A DNA stretch of 64,000 nucleotides from Ailurus styani (GCA_002007465.1 LNAC01000003.1:12855821-12919820), one strand, 5' to 3'; shown: positions 1 through 13,082, counted from the stretch's first letter. The notes: generated by a model from the sequence alone, not told the origin. Made by a program: numbers and translations.

Positions 1-525
1 TATATAAGAAGACATATAAAATGCTGTGTTTTATTCATTATTCATTTTAATATGTTGATGAGACAAATTTACTAACCTTGATATCATTCTTTCTTAGTGA
101 AGTAAATGAAATTATTGTTGGACCTCTTATTCTGGATAGAAATGCCACCTACTAAAATTAAACTTACCATCTTTAAGGATATTAATAGGCAGGTACTAGT
201 GAGCATTAAAATAAAACAGAATATTTTAAGATTGGAATCCTAATCCTAATCCGTTATCCTAACAGACATTCTAGTATGTATTTTCTGGTCTATAAATTCT
301 CTTTTGTTAGCACAATGCACATCTTATGGTGACACAAAATGAGGTTTTACCTACATTAATTATTCCTAGAAGAACTTACGGGATCTGCATCGTAGAATAT
401 CATTTCTATTTATAATAGTTAACATAATAAGAAACAATGCTTCAGCATCTTATATTAGTGTTTTAAAGCAGAACTGTTTCCATTTTCGGTATCGTAGACC
501 CCCATATTCTTTTCAGGACTCCATT
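1..525. other. AT-rich sequence, nothing recognised
   Basis: No long ORF, RNA gene or repeat family is recognisable here. It reads as ordinary non-coding mammalian DNA up to the first SINE. Confidence 0.6.
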
Positions 526-540
526 GGATAAGAATTTTCT

Positions 541-742
541 TTTTTAAAGATTTTTTATTTATTTATTTGACACAGAGAGAGAGATTACAAGTAGGCAGAG
601 AGGCAGGCAGAGAAACAGGGAGAGGAGGAAGCAGGCTCCCTGCTGAGCAGAGAGCCCGATGCGGGCCTCGATCCCAGGATGCTGAGATCATGACCTGAGC
701 CGAAAGCAGAGGCTTTAACCCACTGAGCCACCCAGGCGCCCC
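541..742 (-). mobile_element. Can-SINE (mustelid-type), full length
   Basis: The reverse complement reads as the tRNA-derived head, CT-rich middle and AAATAAATAAA tail. It is flanked by a perfect 15-bp target-site duplication GGATAAGAATTTTCT at 526-540 and 743-757. The near-consensus body and clean TSD indicate a young insertion. Confidence 0.97.
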
Positions 743-757
743 GGATAAGAATTTTCT

Positions 758-1831
758 AATCTGGTGAGAGGGTAGATGAAAAGAAATACATATACAGAAA
801 TACCTTAAAACTATTTAACTTTTTCAAATATGACATTTAATATGCTCATTGTATAAAGTCTCAAGATATGAAGTAGGAAGTAAAATTCTTACAATTCCAA
901 CCACTGTTAACATCTACACATCTACACACATGTCCTTCCAATATTTCTTCTATCCTAAACACAGGCATATATTTTTATTTATATGGCAGGGATTTCACTA
1001 AATAAAAAAAATTTACATCCTCTTTCTTGCATAACACTATATGAGTTTTTATGATACTATTAAGAAAAGAGAAACCTTCATAAACATCACTGTACTTGCT
1101 ATAGAACTCTACTAGAATTATGTTCCAATTTATTTAACTAACCCTCTGTCATTAGATACCAGACCATCTGTTTGTTATTCATTCAAAATATTCCCTGATG
1201 ACCAAAGGGGGAAAATTTTTTCTGTGAAAAACAGACTAAAAAATGTATCTAATGAAATCACAATTTATTCAAATATATTATTCATATTAAAATACTTCTA
1301 GTTTATAAAACTTCAGAGGCATTTTGGGAGACTTAAAGTGTACACACATTTGCTGTGTTTGCTATGATTATTAGTCAATAGACTCCAAAGGCTATTGCTA
1401 AATTTGCAGTTCAGGTGCTACACCCATTCATTAGCTGTCTTGCTGCAATGATCAATACTATTTTTCAGTTGGTAAACATCTCGCCATCTGTGATAATGGA
1501 CAAACCTTTCCCAGTATACTCTAGTTCTGGAGAAACATCAGAGAAGGATCAGCACGTTGGACAGAGAAGATTCACCAAGACAACTTTAAAAAGTGATCAC
1601 ACATCCAATTTGACAAAAAAATCCTCGTTTGATTATGAAACAAAAATGAGAAACTTCACCTTAAATTCAAAACAAGCCTCCAAAGAAACAAGCACGCAAA
1701 GAGTTGAACAAATTAACAATGACCCATGCAATCAGTACTGAGATACTGTGTATTGACTATGGCATAAAAGCCAACAAACTTTCAGAGACTAGGGAAGCCT
1801 AATACCAGCCAGATGATGACGATAAAACTTG
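758..1831. other. Unique AT-rich stretch with one 108-codon ORF
   Basis: The only open frame of note is 1415-1741 on the plus strand (108 codons, Lys/Ser/Thr-rich C-terminal half). It has no recognised domain and no convincing splice or promoter context, so I treat it as a chance ORF. The rest shows no repeat that I recognise. Confidence 0.45.
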
Positions 1832-2034
1832 AAGCAAGGACCCTCTATTTAAATGCCAGCTTTCCCACTTCCTAGCAATGTGTTTTTGGGCTATGTTACC
1901 TAATCTCTCTGTGCCTCATATTCTCCATCTGTAAAATGTGAAAAACCTCCTGGGTTTACTGAAGAATTTAAATAAATTAAAATAGATTAAGTATTTATAA
2001 CAGGACTTGTCCAGAATGAGCATTTAATAAATTT
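1832..2034 (+). repeat. MIR fragment (ancient tRNA-derived SINE)
   Basis: Diverged text follows the MIR order: 'gccagctttcccacttcctag', then 'acctaatctctctgtgcctca', 'tctgtaaaatg' and finally 'gcatttaataaa'. Sense orientation, about 200 bp, close to full family length. No TSD survives, as expected for the age. Confidence 0.8.
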
Positions 2035-2664
2035 TTAAAAATCATACATAGTTAGCAATTAGCAGTTAGTATTTAGAAAGGAAGCAATTTTTATTTTCTG
2101 TATATTATTAGATTTCAATTATTAATTGTCCTCTGCCAAATTTCTATCTGACAGTGCAAGGATAAGATTTAAAAAAATTTTTTTCTTCCATTATTTAATT
2201 TCTACAGTTTGAAGAATGAAGAGTTGTCTTCCCTGTTCTGTTTCTTCCTTCCAGTTCAGCACACCCTTTCCATTACACTGTTTTTTGTCCTGAAAATAAA
2301 CTAAGTAGGTAATAAGCTATCATGTAAGCTATCATGTAATTAAAAGAAAAATGAATTCTAGTAAAATCATGTGTATTTCAATATACATTAAAGTCATATA
2401 ATGAAGACATAATGAAATCATCAGATGTTTGCATTGATTATTTATAGAGAAGCACTGTGAATATGACAATTATTGAATCCAACACAAAAAGCGAAAACTT
2501 TGTGATGCGATGATCTATGCAAAATTAAATAAATCTTACTTCTTTTCACAAGGTTATTTTGAAGTAAGAATAACTTTAAAAATGAATTAATTTTTATAGT
2601 TGGATAATTAAAGCCAGAACTTTGCCTACAGGAATTCTTGGTGAGATATTTGAAAGTTTTTTAT
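2035..2664. other. Nothing recognised
   Basis: AT-rich unique DNA with no ORF of note and no repeat that I can name. Confidence 0.5.
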
Positions 2665-2790
2665 TTGGAAGAACCACCCTAAGCGTTGCAGGGTATGTAG
2701 CATCTCTGGTTTCTACCAACTAAATGCTGATGGCAATGCCTCTTTCGTAATTACAAAAACCAAAAGTCCATGCAGCTTTCCAAACTGGTT
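2665..2790. mobile_element. Fossil hAT-type DNA transposon fragment (probable)
   Basis: The run around 'agaaccaccctaagcgttgc' followed by 'agcatctctggtttctacc', 'aactaaatgctgatggcaa' and 'acaaaaaccaaaa' matches, with many substitutions, a common mammalian Charlie-group nonautonomous element as I remember it. Terminal inverted repeats are not visible, so the assignment is tentative. Confidence 0.45.
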
Positions 2791-3023
2791 CTGTTTATTC
2801 TTTATTGTCACCTGCCAGAGAGCCTTTTAAACATTTTTATCCTAGTGGTGTTTCCTCAGTGAAATTTTAATAGCATAGATATACTGTACTTTATACATAC
2901 AAAAGTATGATTTTTTTTTTACATCATATGATCAAATTTTCTCCCTCTTGGGGTCAAAATTTTCCCCATAAGGTATGTCTGTCTTAAGAGGATTAGAACA
3001 TCCCCATTGAAAACCACAGCTCA

Positions 3024-3250
3024 GGGAAGGCTGGGTGGCTCAGTTGATTAAGCAACTGCCTTCGGCTCAGGTCATGTTCTCAGGCTCCTGGGATGGAGTC
3101 CTGCATCGGGCTCCTTGCTCAGCAGGGAACCTGCTTCTCCCTCTGCCTCTGCCTGCCACTCTACCTGCTTGTGCGCGCTCTCTCTCTCTCTCTCTCTCTG
3201 ACAAATAAATAAATAAAAATCTTAAAAGAAAAAAAAAAGAAAGAGAAAAA
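3024..3250 (+). mobile_element. Can-SINE with expanded CT/A-rich tail
   Basis: Head, 'ggctcaggtcatg', CT-rich middle with a (CT)n run at 3178-3200, AAATAAATAAATAAA, then a GA-interrupted poly-A. TSD 'aaaccacagctca' at 3011-3023 against 'aaacccacagctca' at 3251-3264. Peptide-like ORFs on the minus strand here are SINE low complexity. Confidence 0.93.
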
Positions 3251-3419
3251 AAACCCACAGCTCATGCTGAGAAAGAGAGTACGCCATGTTGCCAGAGTCC
3301 AGTCTGGGCTGCCCACTGGGGTCTTCTGATCAATAACACATTCCCAGGTCTGCAGCTCCTCTGACCACATGATTAAATAGAAAAATGTGAGATGGTATAA
3401 TTTTGTGCACATACATAGG

Positions 3420-3722
3420 CAGAGTGGTTCTATAATGGTGTCGGATCATTTCACTCTTTTGCCCAAACCCTTCCACTGGCTTCCCATTTTATTTAGATTA
3501 AAATCTCAAACCTTGACATTGGCCTATTCAGCCCTACATGATGATTTCCTCCTTTACTCTCCCTCTCATCTCTGGGCACATTCCCATGAACAAGCCACGC
3601 ACACTTTCAATAGTCAATGGTTTACATTTACTGTGCCCTCTTTTTGGAACATTCTCCCCTCTGATAGGAGCAGAGCTTACTTGCTTTCTTCTTCCACATC
3701 TGTTAATTTGTTTGATGAGTAA
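3420..3722 (+). repeat. L2 LINE 3'-region fragment
   Basis: Sense-strand L2 text: 'cactggcttcccatttta', then 'cattcccatgaacaagcca' and 'tgtgccctctttttggaac'. The 111-codon ORF spanning 3387-3722 lies inside this fossil and contains the L2-like string NIL, so it is a decayed LINE reading and not a host gene. Confidence 0.65.
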
Positions 3723-5403
3723 TTATACACTGACTAAACATATATTTTGAAATCAAAGGTGATTGATTATGCACATTCTAGCATGTGTACATTTACTTTG
3801 AAGACTGCCAGAATACCTTAAAATACTTATAAATTGAAAATGACCACATATCTAGCACTCCATAAAATTTGCCTTAAAAACATCAAGATTGTTTTTAATG
3901 GGAAAAAAACCCCTGATGATTTCAGGTTGAAAGAAGAACATGGACTCATTGCATTGAGCATAAATGAAAAGGTGTTTCATATTTTTCCACCTGTAGATAT
4001 TTTCATTTTCTATTTATATAACATTACATGAATGTGACTGTGAAACACTGACATTGTCCTTTATTCTTGAGATTGTGATAGACTTTTTACAGGTGTTTTC
4101 CAAACAGGATCCAAAAATGACACTAAAGACCTAAGTTGCTGATTCACTCACACTGGATCCTTGTGTTGCTAAGCAGAACTCATAATACTTAAGTTTATTG
4201 GGTGTACATTTACCCCGGTTATATATTTAATTACTTATTCAGAAAAGCTTGGTGTGTGCTGATCAGTTCTCCAAATTATGTCACCAAATGTAAATTTATG
4301 TCAAAATACAGTAAATGTGAGTTCTCAGCCAAACTATTAAATTAGAAAAATATTGCGATCAGTCAAAATAAATTCAACAGTTTGCATTATTTCCTATACA
4401 TAAAAACCGAAGTGTTAAAATATTTTTCTAACTTTTTCTATCAATTTCCTGTGTCACTCTATAAGAAATAACATCTGTAACAACCCCCACAGTACACACA
4501 CACACACACACACCAGACTGCACATTCAACAACTGATAATATCAGGGAAACATATGTTCTAATTGCATTTCTTGTGACAAACATCTGATAAATTTTTGTA
4601 TATGACTCCCAAGCTAGCCCCACATTTTAGGTTATATAAAAATTATTATGTGAAAACATGTTACTCAAATCCCTCTAACACACTAAAATTTTGCCCCTCT
4701 ACCTTTAAGCCTTCAAGACAAACTTTCATAATGAAAGTAATTTTCAGTTTCTCCCAAGTTCGATAAGTTAGTATTTAAGAATGAGAACTTGATTTCAAAA
4801 CATTTCTGTTAGAATGCTATATGTCAGTTTATACAGAATGGGACTCATGTGAGCAAAAAATGTCAATTCTAAATAGTGTAAGTAAATGTTTCTTCAAATA
4901 AGTATATTATATTAGATGGAGATATAAAGTAACTTCTTTTTTTAAAAATCAGTATTAAAATTTTGGATAATTATTTTCTAAGTTTGTAAATGGATGAATC
5001 AATGATTTGGTAACGATAATTCTAACATATCCTTTTAGTTCTCCTTAAGTTTTCCGAATCCACTTATCTTGTAATAAATAATTTTAATTTTATAAATACA
5101 ATTTGACAAAAGGAGAAGAAATAGGACTGTTATCAATTACTGCTTGCTGAATATTATTGACCCCTTACCAGAGCACAGATTAAAAGCTGAGGAAATATAT
5201 CCACCCATATTTAAATTTGGGATAATGAAGAAACTGAAATTTCAAACCGGATTTCTAATCAAAAGTTAATCACTTAGTTTTCTTTGTTAAAATTTAATCA
5301 CTTGTAAATCACATTTTTTTGTTAATTCAGTGGCTACTTTTTAAGAATCAATGATTTTTTTTAAAAAGTACCCTAATATCTGTTAATTATTAATTCATTA
5401 TAT
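3723..5403. other. Unique AT-rich stretch with a short (CA)n
   Basis: No gene or named repeat is visible apart from a roughly 12-unit CA microsatellite at 4490-4514. The 65-codon ORF at 3834-4031 has no recognisable feature. Confidence 0.5.
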
Positions 5404-5596
5404 TTTTAAAGATTTTATTTATTTACTTGACAGGGAGAGACAGAGCCAGAGAAGCAACACAAGCAGAGGGAGTGGGAGAGGTAGAAGCAGGCTTCCCAAA
5501 GAGAAGGGAGCCTGATGCTGGGCTCGATCCCAGGGTTCTGGGATCATGACCTGAGTGGAAGGCAGCTGCTTAACAGTTGAGCCACCCAGGCACCCC
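5404..5596 (-). mobile_element. Can-SINE
   Basis: Reverse-oriented SINE with 'taaagattttatttattta' tail and the 'gagccacccaggcacccc' head. The middle lacks the young mustelid GGCAGGCAG block and reads CACAAGCAGAGGGAGTGGGAGAG, an older carnivoran subtype. The flanks are both TAATTA-rich, so the TSD is ambiguous. Confidence 0.93.
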
Positions 5597-6964
5597 TAAT
5601 TAATTATTTATCTACTTACTAAGGACCAGTCTCTGAAATGTGTTGCTAAATTGGGTTTTAATATGAAGATGCTGTAGTTAGCTACAGTTCAAAGGCAAAA
5701 AGTATAAGAATTGCTTTTTATGTTTCTTTTATGTGTTCCTAATTGAAGCACTCAGAGTTTCCTGAGAGTAGATACTATAAATGTGAATTGAGTCTGCCTT
5801 GTTCCTCATAAGGAATGTTTAACAAAAGAGGAGGGAAAATTAAGGTCTTTAGCAAACAGCTAATGTTGCATAGATGAATATTTTAGATAATGAAGAGGAA
5901 GAGATAGGATCCCTTATGTTTGAGGTATTCTAATCAATTAAGTTCCTAAAAGAATTTCAGTGACTTTGAATACTTGCACCCCTTCGAGGTGTGTTTGTAA
6001 AAATAAGTATAGGCCCATCATGAATCAGTGATCAGTGAACTAGAGTATACGTTTTAATCATGAATATCAGAAAAAGAGGCAGGTGATAAATATGGGTACT
6101 CTGCAAATAAAACCAAGAGATTTTCAATAATTTCTAGCATATAAAATGAAAATATATAGCAATAAAAATAAAATGAATTCTTGGCAAAGACTGAATATTC
6201 AAATTTTTCTAATTTTTTCCCCTAGATTTAATCCTGGCATCATCTATGAGAATCTTACATGATCTTTCAAGTAACTTTTCAGAGAGAAATACTCAGAAAT
6301 TTTCTATGTCTGTGTATGCGGGCATGCAGTGTATATAACATATCGTTTAGTTGATTACGAATTTATATTTGTTAACCACATCGTGACTCTTTTTTCTTTT
6401 TATAATTATTTGGTATGAAATAACACCTATTCATCAGTATGTTTTGTATTAAGTTTTGAGAGTGTACATCTCAAAATACAAGGTAATTGTTTTTCTCGGC
6501 TCTTATCCCATAGTACCGTATGAATTTATGTGAGAATTAGAGAAAATAAGCATAAATTAAATTTGTAGTTTGATTTGTGTTCTATTTTTTCAGCCTAGAG
6601 AAAATTTCTTATTGCATTAAAATATATTCTAATTATTTTTGTCCTTTGCCAATGTATCTTTTGATGTTACCGACCGTAATAAACATGTCACCTTTTCTTT
6701 CATTGACATCTTTCTGTTACATTTTCCCCCTGCACATAGTGATCTATCAACCAAGCAATATGCTCTCAGGAAACAGCTACCTTCCTCTTGATAAATATTA
6801 CAGAGATGAATGTGCAACAGATAAAGAGGCATTTTGAGGAAAAGAAAAAGTTAATATTAATAATCACACCAATAAACAATTATAATCACCACAATCAGAA
6901 TTATCAGTGTTAGAAAATTTATGTTCCAAAACTTTGATCAGTGTGGTAAACTTTCACAAGTGGT
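5597..6964. other. Unique AT-rich stretch, nothing recognised
   Basis: Only short chance ORFs (for example 86 codons at 6577-6837). No repeat family or RNA gene recognised. Confidence 0.5.
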
Positions 6965-7105
6965 GGGAGAGAACAAATTATCTCCATTTAACAGACAGAG
7001 AGACCCAAGAGAGAGCACGTGAGTTCTCACAGCATCTAGGTGGAAGGATGGGATTTGGACCTTGGTACATCTATCTCCAGGGTACCTGCTCTTATAGACT
7101 CCATA
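6965..7105 (-). repeat. MIR fragment
   Basis: Antisense MIR pattern: 'ttatctccatttaacagac' (the reverse of the 'ctgtaaaatggggataa' block), then 'ggatgggatttggaccttgg' and 'ggtacctgctctta'. No TSD. Confidence 0.75.
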
Positions 7106-7386
7106 TGGTATAGTGATTTTGAAATATCCTGGATATTTCTTAAGTGTTTTCCCCAAAATTAAATTTGGGTTTAGACTGACCTTTGTTTTACTCTAACTTA
7201 TGTATTACTTCTCTTGGGAAATGATTTTGATAATTATTTTCATAATGACTTCATTTATTGAAGAAGTCAGTGACTTGGCAGTGACTAATGACATTTCAGA
7301 TGGAGCTCATAGCCTTCTCACCCATAAACTTTGCTCAGGTTCCTATGCCACTCTAGGATGATTTAACCATTTAATCGTTCAGGGTA

Positions 7387-7631
7387 GGGGTGCCTGGCGG
7401 CTTGGTTGGTTAAATGTCCAACTCTTGATTTCAGCTCAGGTCATGATCTCAGGATCATGAGATAAGCCTTGCCTTGGGCTCTGCACTGAGCATGGAGCCT
7501 GCTTAGGACTCCTTCTCCCTCTCCCTCTCCCTCTGCCACTCCCCTGCTTGTACTCTCTTGCATGAACAATCTCCCTTTCCCCCTATCTCAAAAAAAAAGG
7601 ACGGGGAGGGGGAGAGAGAGAGAAAGAAAAA
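7387..7631 (+). mobile_element. Can-SINE, older subtype
   Basis: Carries the 'actcttgatttcagctcagg' head variant typical of older carnivoran SINEs, with a long CT-rich middle and an A-tail degraded to a GGGGAGAGAGAG mix. Flanks 'gttcagggta' and 'ggttcaggtta' are a plausible imperfect TSD. Confidence 0.9.
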
Positions 7632-9424
7632 GGTTCAGGTTAATGGGCTACGTAACTGTCTTCGAATTATTGCTCAGTCTTTCAGTGTATTGAAAATACA
7701 CTGAAATACACTGTCTCTTATTAAAGAACCACCATTCCTTCCCTGTCTCTCTCTCTGAGTGTAACAAAGCTAGTGTTCTAATGTTAATCATTTAGTGGAT
7801 TTTTTTTCTTCATGGGAAAACTAAGAGATGAACCAAGACCATATTACTTTTGAGCCTGCTCAGCATTTTCTTACATTAATTAAACAACACCAAAGTTGAC
7901 ATATAGTGTGAAAATCTTAATGGTGAGAGTGTTAAACAGATTCATAGAAAAAAATGTGGCTACATTGGCAGGGATTCTGGACAAGTTACAGCAATGATAT
8001 ATTCATCACCACATTTCCTTAGGCACACTGTTCTACCTCATTACACTGTCCAAAACTAACTCAGCTCTAGCACATAAAAAATTTTAACACTTCTGTAACC
8101 TAAGAACAATTTTGAATGGCAAATAATGGGTGGTTGGTTTCTGAGGACGACTAGTGAACAGTAAAATTTTTAACCTGACTCTTTTTGAAAATAAGTTTTC
8201 AAAGACATTATATTCTTAGGTGTGGCTTTATTATACCCTTGGGATAAATTTTTATGACTTCAGATCTCTAATTTTAAAATCAAAGTCAGTTGGAAAATAG
8301 TAGTCAACTGACAGAAATAAGCTATATAGCCAAATTTGTTGGCTCACATTTGTACCATAAGATAAAGGGAAAAAATCTTATAGTCTCCTTTTCTTTGAGT
8401 CTCTCTTCAAATTTCTTCATAAATATGTCAGAACCAAAACATTACATTTGAAATAATTACAGAGAAGTTGGTTAAAATCATCATGGTGGAACAATTTAGG
8501 GTGATTTCTCTATGGCAAAGGCCAGGATGAACGTTGGATTTACCAAAACTGGGGTCTAGCCATCCTGTTCATCCTGTTGGATTACTCACCGTTTTATAAT
8601 AACTGTATACATTTAATTCCTATTACTTGCATCAAAATGAAATCAAAGTTGTTGTTGCTTATTATTTTGAAGTCCTGCTTCTGTAGAATTTTAACCTTTC
8701 AACGTGGAAATGTTTGAGAATGGATTACCTGGAAAATTGCTTTTCTATTCGTGTGTGTGACAGCTGAGTTCAGCTGTTTTCTTAAGCATCTAAGGAACAG
8801 CTGAGCACTTTCTCCTGGTCCCCAGATTTGAGCCTAAAGTATCCTGAGGCGACAAAGTGCATTGGAATGCATACGATCAAGGAATTTACTTTCTCTTCAT
8901 CTGCTACAGCTTTAAGTTATTGACCTTTGTGGCACGATGGGCAGAATCATCTCTAACTCTTGTCTTCCCCACCTTCTCTACATAAATGTGAACAACTATC
9001 TCCACCACAGTTGTGCGCTAGAGGCTCATTGCAATACAAAATACAGAATAGGCAAGGTCCGAATTGAAACAGCAGTCTTACAAACTTAACTAAGGGGAAA
9101 ATCCTTATCTGTCATCTGGTATTTGTATTCATCCTCAGAAAACAGGCAAGCAATCTGGAGAAATGGGATGAAACAAAGTTACTTTTATGTTGCCACAGTC
9201 CTCCAGTTCCTTGGGAGTAGATAAAATGATTTGGTATCAGCCACTGAAGGCAACTCATATTCTGCCATTAGTTAAACTTGGTTTTCTAAACAATTAAGTA
9301 TTGACCAAATAGGAAGGGACAAAGCTAGAATAGGCCTGTGGTGCTATACTAATAATTTCATTGTCTATAAAGCCTATATTTACCATAATGTTTAATAAAC
9401 CAGAGTTCAATGAAATTCTTGCTG
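7632..9424. other. Unique stretch, nothing recognised
   Basis: About 1.8 kb without a long ORF or recognisable interspersed repeat. Contains a short inverted motif 'cagctgagttcagctg' near 8761. Could include unrecognised ancient repeats. Confidence 0.5.
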
Positions 9425-9515
9425 TTTTAAAAAATTATCATTTTAAGTATTAAAATAATTCATTATTTTAAAAATTATCATTTAAAATATTATCAAAATA
9501 ATTGATTATTTTAAA
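9425..9515. repeat. Diverged AT-rich tandem duplication (~42 bp unit, 2 copies)
   Basis: Two adjacent units, 9425-9465 and 9466-9508, share 'ttttaaaaa(a)ttatcattt' and 'aaaataatt(c/g)atta' with small indels, followed by the start of a third ('ttttaaaaatatta'). Confidence 0.7.
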
Positions 9516-9527
9516 AATATTACTTGA

Positions 9528-9579
9528 GCTTCAGTTCAAATGTATTTTTGAATGCCTTCAGCTCAAATGTATCTTGAAG
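9528..9579. repeat. 26-bp tandem duplication
   Basis: 'cttcagttcaaatgtatttt' (unit 9528-9553) is repeated as 'cttcagctcaaatgtatctt' (unit 9554-9579). It lies directly beside the AT-rich tandem duplication. Confidence 0.7.
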
Positions 9580-10934
9580 AAACAAGGCTACAAAATAGAT
9601 TTGTGTAGTCAAATTCATTTTATTTCATTTCTGTTCTTGCCATAACTATTGAAGAAGGCTCACTGTATCTTTCTTCTATTAAAAAGTAATAGCATAAATA
9701 TCCAAATTACTCTGTATCACCTTGAGTTGAATAGAAAGTGACTGAATTGTCTCACTGAAATCATGGTCATTTATTTCAGCTATAATTTACAAAGAATTAA
9801 TGATCGAGAACACGTTAGTCCTCCGAAAAATGCCGTGCCACAAATGACCATGGGCATGAACATGATACTGTTCTCCATAAAAGGAAATGTGGTACACTCT
9901 CCAGAGTTTCGCTGTGATACACTGCATATTTTTAAAGTATCATGATAAAAGATAATTCTCTTGAGAAATCACCTCTAGTGCAGGTGATCTCTACCCTCGG
10001 ACTCCAACAGGTAGCTCACATGATTGCGAAAAGGAAGATCTGCTCTGTTAAGGGAACAGTGTCAGTCATGTTATGACATCCAGTTCTGCCTTTTTATCTT
10101 CGAAGCAGCACATTAAGCTTTCTCTGAGAGGGACCAGTCACCCCTGTGACTGCTCACTGGTAAATCCCGTCAGTTTCTCAGGTTTCCCAGTTGTCTGCAT
10201 TCTCCCGTCAGGTTCAGCCTCTTGTGGTTTATCTGGGATACTGATCTTTGACTGGAGGTAACTTATGTCTAACACTTTAGGTCACCATAAATCTATTGAT
10301 TTTTTCATATCGACCTCATTATCTGATCAGCATTACAAGAATATTTTCTCTTTGTGGACAAAAAGGGAACAAGAAATAGTAAAGACTCTTGTAACTTTGT
10401 ATGGTGGATGAAAGCTAAAGGCTACTTTAACTTAATGAAACGGTATTTCTTTACAAGAGGTTTTCTCAAAAATTCATAAAATGTGAAGAGTTGAGAAGAG
10501 ACGAAGCATAAATGGTGAAACATTGTTTTTTAGTAGAAAAAATTATAAGCCTATTTAAATAGCTCATAGTTTTAAAAAACTAGCGCTCTTAAAGAAGAGT
10601 TAAAAACTGTTTTTGCAGTAATAAGCTCTTGGGGGATTGTGTCATGTGTGAAATTGTCAATAAAGTAGCAGAGATGAACATAAATTTGGAGAAAGAGTAA
10701 TGGTAGCAAGTTTTGTGTTAATCTTTTAAAAATTTATTTTAAATGATTACAGAGCACTTCTGAAGGGCCCTACACTGAATAATCCTGATATTTCAAAATT
10801 TTACTATAAGAAACATTTGATCTGTAGGTACTAGTAAAAGAAAAGGAGTAGATGGTTAAAAACAACTCTAGAGAGTTCATTTGAAAATGTTCAGATGGGA
10901 GATTAAAATAAATATCAAAATAAGAAATGCATTG
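9580..10934. other. Unique stretch, nothing recognised
   Basis: Only chance-size ORFs (60-62 codons). No repeat family recognised. Confidence 0.5.
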
Positions 10935-11136
10935 CGGGGGCCCCTGGGTGGCTCAATTGGCTAAGCATCTGCCTTTGCCTCAGGTCATGATCCCAGGGTC
11001 CTGGGATTGAGCCCCACATTGGGCTCTGTGCCCAGCAGGGAGCCTCCGCCCCTCCCTCTGCCCCTCCTCCAGCTTGTGCTGTCTCTTTGGCCGGCTCACT
11101 CTCTCTCAAATAAATAGAAATCTTAAAAAAAAGAGA
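10935..11136 (+). mobile_element. Can-SINE
   Basis: Complete head to tail with 'caaataaatagaaatctt' and a short A-tail. Perfect 13-bp TSD AAGAAATGCATTG at 10922-10934 and 11137-11149. Confidence 0.96.
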
Positions 11137-11149
11137 AAGAAATGCATTG

Positions 11150-12362
11150 TGGTATATTTAGGGGAGGATTTTTTGTTTTTGTTTTTTCCCCTGAGGATAG
11201 AAGTTTCGGCAATCTTAAAGGAAGTTGTAGTGTGCATGTGTGCCTGTCCATAGAGCAAAGGGTTCCATAAATGAACGGGACAAATCAAGCTTAAGGGTTT
11301 TCAGCCACAGCAAGTTGTTCCTGGAAATATGTGTGTTAGGTTTACAAGTTTAAGGGCAAGAATAAAGTTCACTCTTGGAGCATTCCTATAAAGATTCTGG
11401 GAATTGTCTGATTAAGTTAGAGATTTAATAATGTGATTCAGCTGTTTTCTTTATCCATAATCTTTTTTTCTTTCATTACAGTTATGTAGAAATCTATCTG
11501 CAAATTGGATAGAAACATGAGATTACCAGCACTTTTGTTGAAATAAGAAATTACAGAATAGAAAAGACTATGTGGATGCTTAGAGGTGGCAATAAAGAGA
11601 TGGTATACATAGATTCACAGTTTGAGGCCTCATCTTGTTGAAAAGATACTAGGAATTTTATTTCCCTATAATACATTGAAAGCCTGCCTTTCTAATTTTG
11701 GGGGAAAGAATAAATGATACAAATATGGCACTTATTGTGTTGAGTTCCACTTGTATGAATCTGAAGAATAGATATCCCTTCCTTAATAAAATTCTTTCCA
11801 AGTCATTGTTGCATGTTTCATTTCATTCTAGCAATGATTTCCTTTCTGTGTTCTTCCCTGCTTAGACTTTTAACACATGCTATTTTAAGAGGTTCAAATT
11901 CTTTCCCTAGTAGAGTCTATTCTAAAGTTTTTGTAGTTGTGGTTGTTGTTGGTGGTTTTAGTTTCCATATGGTTTGTTTAGAAGAGATAAACGTACTAAT
12001 ATGGTTAGTAAGTATTTTCAAAATGGTTAGTAAGTATTTATTATGATGTTTGCCTTATTGTTATCTACTTTAAAGACTGAAGAAGTTAAAGATAAGGACA
12101 TTTTATAAAGTAAAAAAAAATAACCATTAAGGTATATATCATTAACCATCAATGTACAGTGAAGTTATCGCACACCTATTACCAATGTTCTATTTCTTTT
12201 CCTTGTCATATTGTTGTTGGAGTTCTATGACACAGAGACTTATTCTTTCTTTATAAAAATATTTGCTAAATTAGTCTAAAGGATCAAATCTATCTATCTC
12301 TGCTATGACTATGATCCAGTCTTTTCCATGGATAATATGACTGCTTTAAAAAAGAAAAACAA
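11150..12362. other. Unique stretch, nothing recognised
   Basis: No convincing ORF. A near-repeat 'atggttagtaagtatttt' / 'atggttagtaagtattta' (12001-12040) is the only local structure seen. Confidence 0.5.
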
Positions 12363-12579
12363 GGGACGCCTGGCTGGCTCAGGTGGTTAAGCCTTTGCCT
12401 TTTGCTTGGGTCATGATCCCCCATCCTGGATCAAGCCCCACACCGGGCTCCCTGCTTAGCAGGAGAGTCTGCCTCTTCCTCTGCCCTCCCCCACCACCTC
12501 CCAGCTTGTGGTGCTCTTTCCCTCTCTCATTTTCTCTCTCTCTCTCAAATAAATAAATGAAATCTTAAAAAAAAAAAAA
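12363..12579 (+). mobile_element. Can-SINE
   Basis: Head 'gggacgcctggctggctca', CT-rich middle, AAATAAATAAATG tail and a 13-base A run. Flanks 'aaagaaaaacaa' and 'aaagaaaacaaa' form an A-rich TSD whose exact edge is ambiguous. Confidence 0.93.
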
Positions 12580-12729
12580 GAAAACAAAACAAAACTGATG
12601 TTTATTTTAAAAAATAATGAGAAAAGCCCTAAAGAGCTTTTTAAAAATAAGTACAGATTTACATAATAATACCTAATGAAAACTCTTCTTAACTTGGAGC
12701 ATTTCTTTTTCATTGAATTTCTCTTCAAA

Positions 12730-12920
12730 CATTGTTTAATCGAAAAATATTCATTGAATAACTGCCTCTCTTACATTCTATATTAAAGCTGAGGAAAGAA
12801 ACAGTAATAAAAGAAAGAGAAAGTTCCTGGCTTGTTGGAGATTATATTCTATTAACAGAAAGAAACATAGAAATAAATGTATTAAATGCAGTTAAACAGT
12901 AAGTGCTATAAAAAACAGAA
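12730..12920 (-). repeat. L2 LINE 3'-end fragment
   Basis: Antisense L2 terminus: 'aatattcattgaataactgc', later 'gagaaagttcctggcttgt' and 'ggagattatattctatt', which are the reverse of the usual 'agaatgtaagctcc...tcaataaatatttg' order. Confidence 0.6.
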
Positions 12921-13082
12921 GTAGAGGATTCTGAGTTAGATGGCATGTAGTTCTTACTAATCTGAGAAGGCCTATATGAGTTCTTGTTTTGAATCATAAT
13001 GTATATAAATCTGTACAGCTTTTTTTCACCAAATGTTACATTCAAGCATTTTTTCTATGCATTATGTCTCAAAACTCACTTT

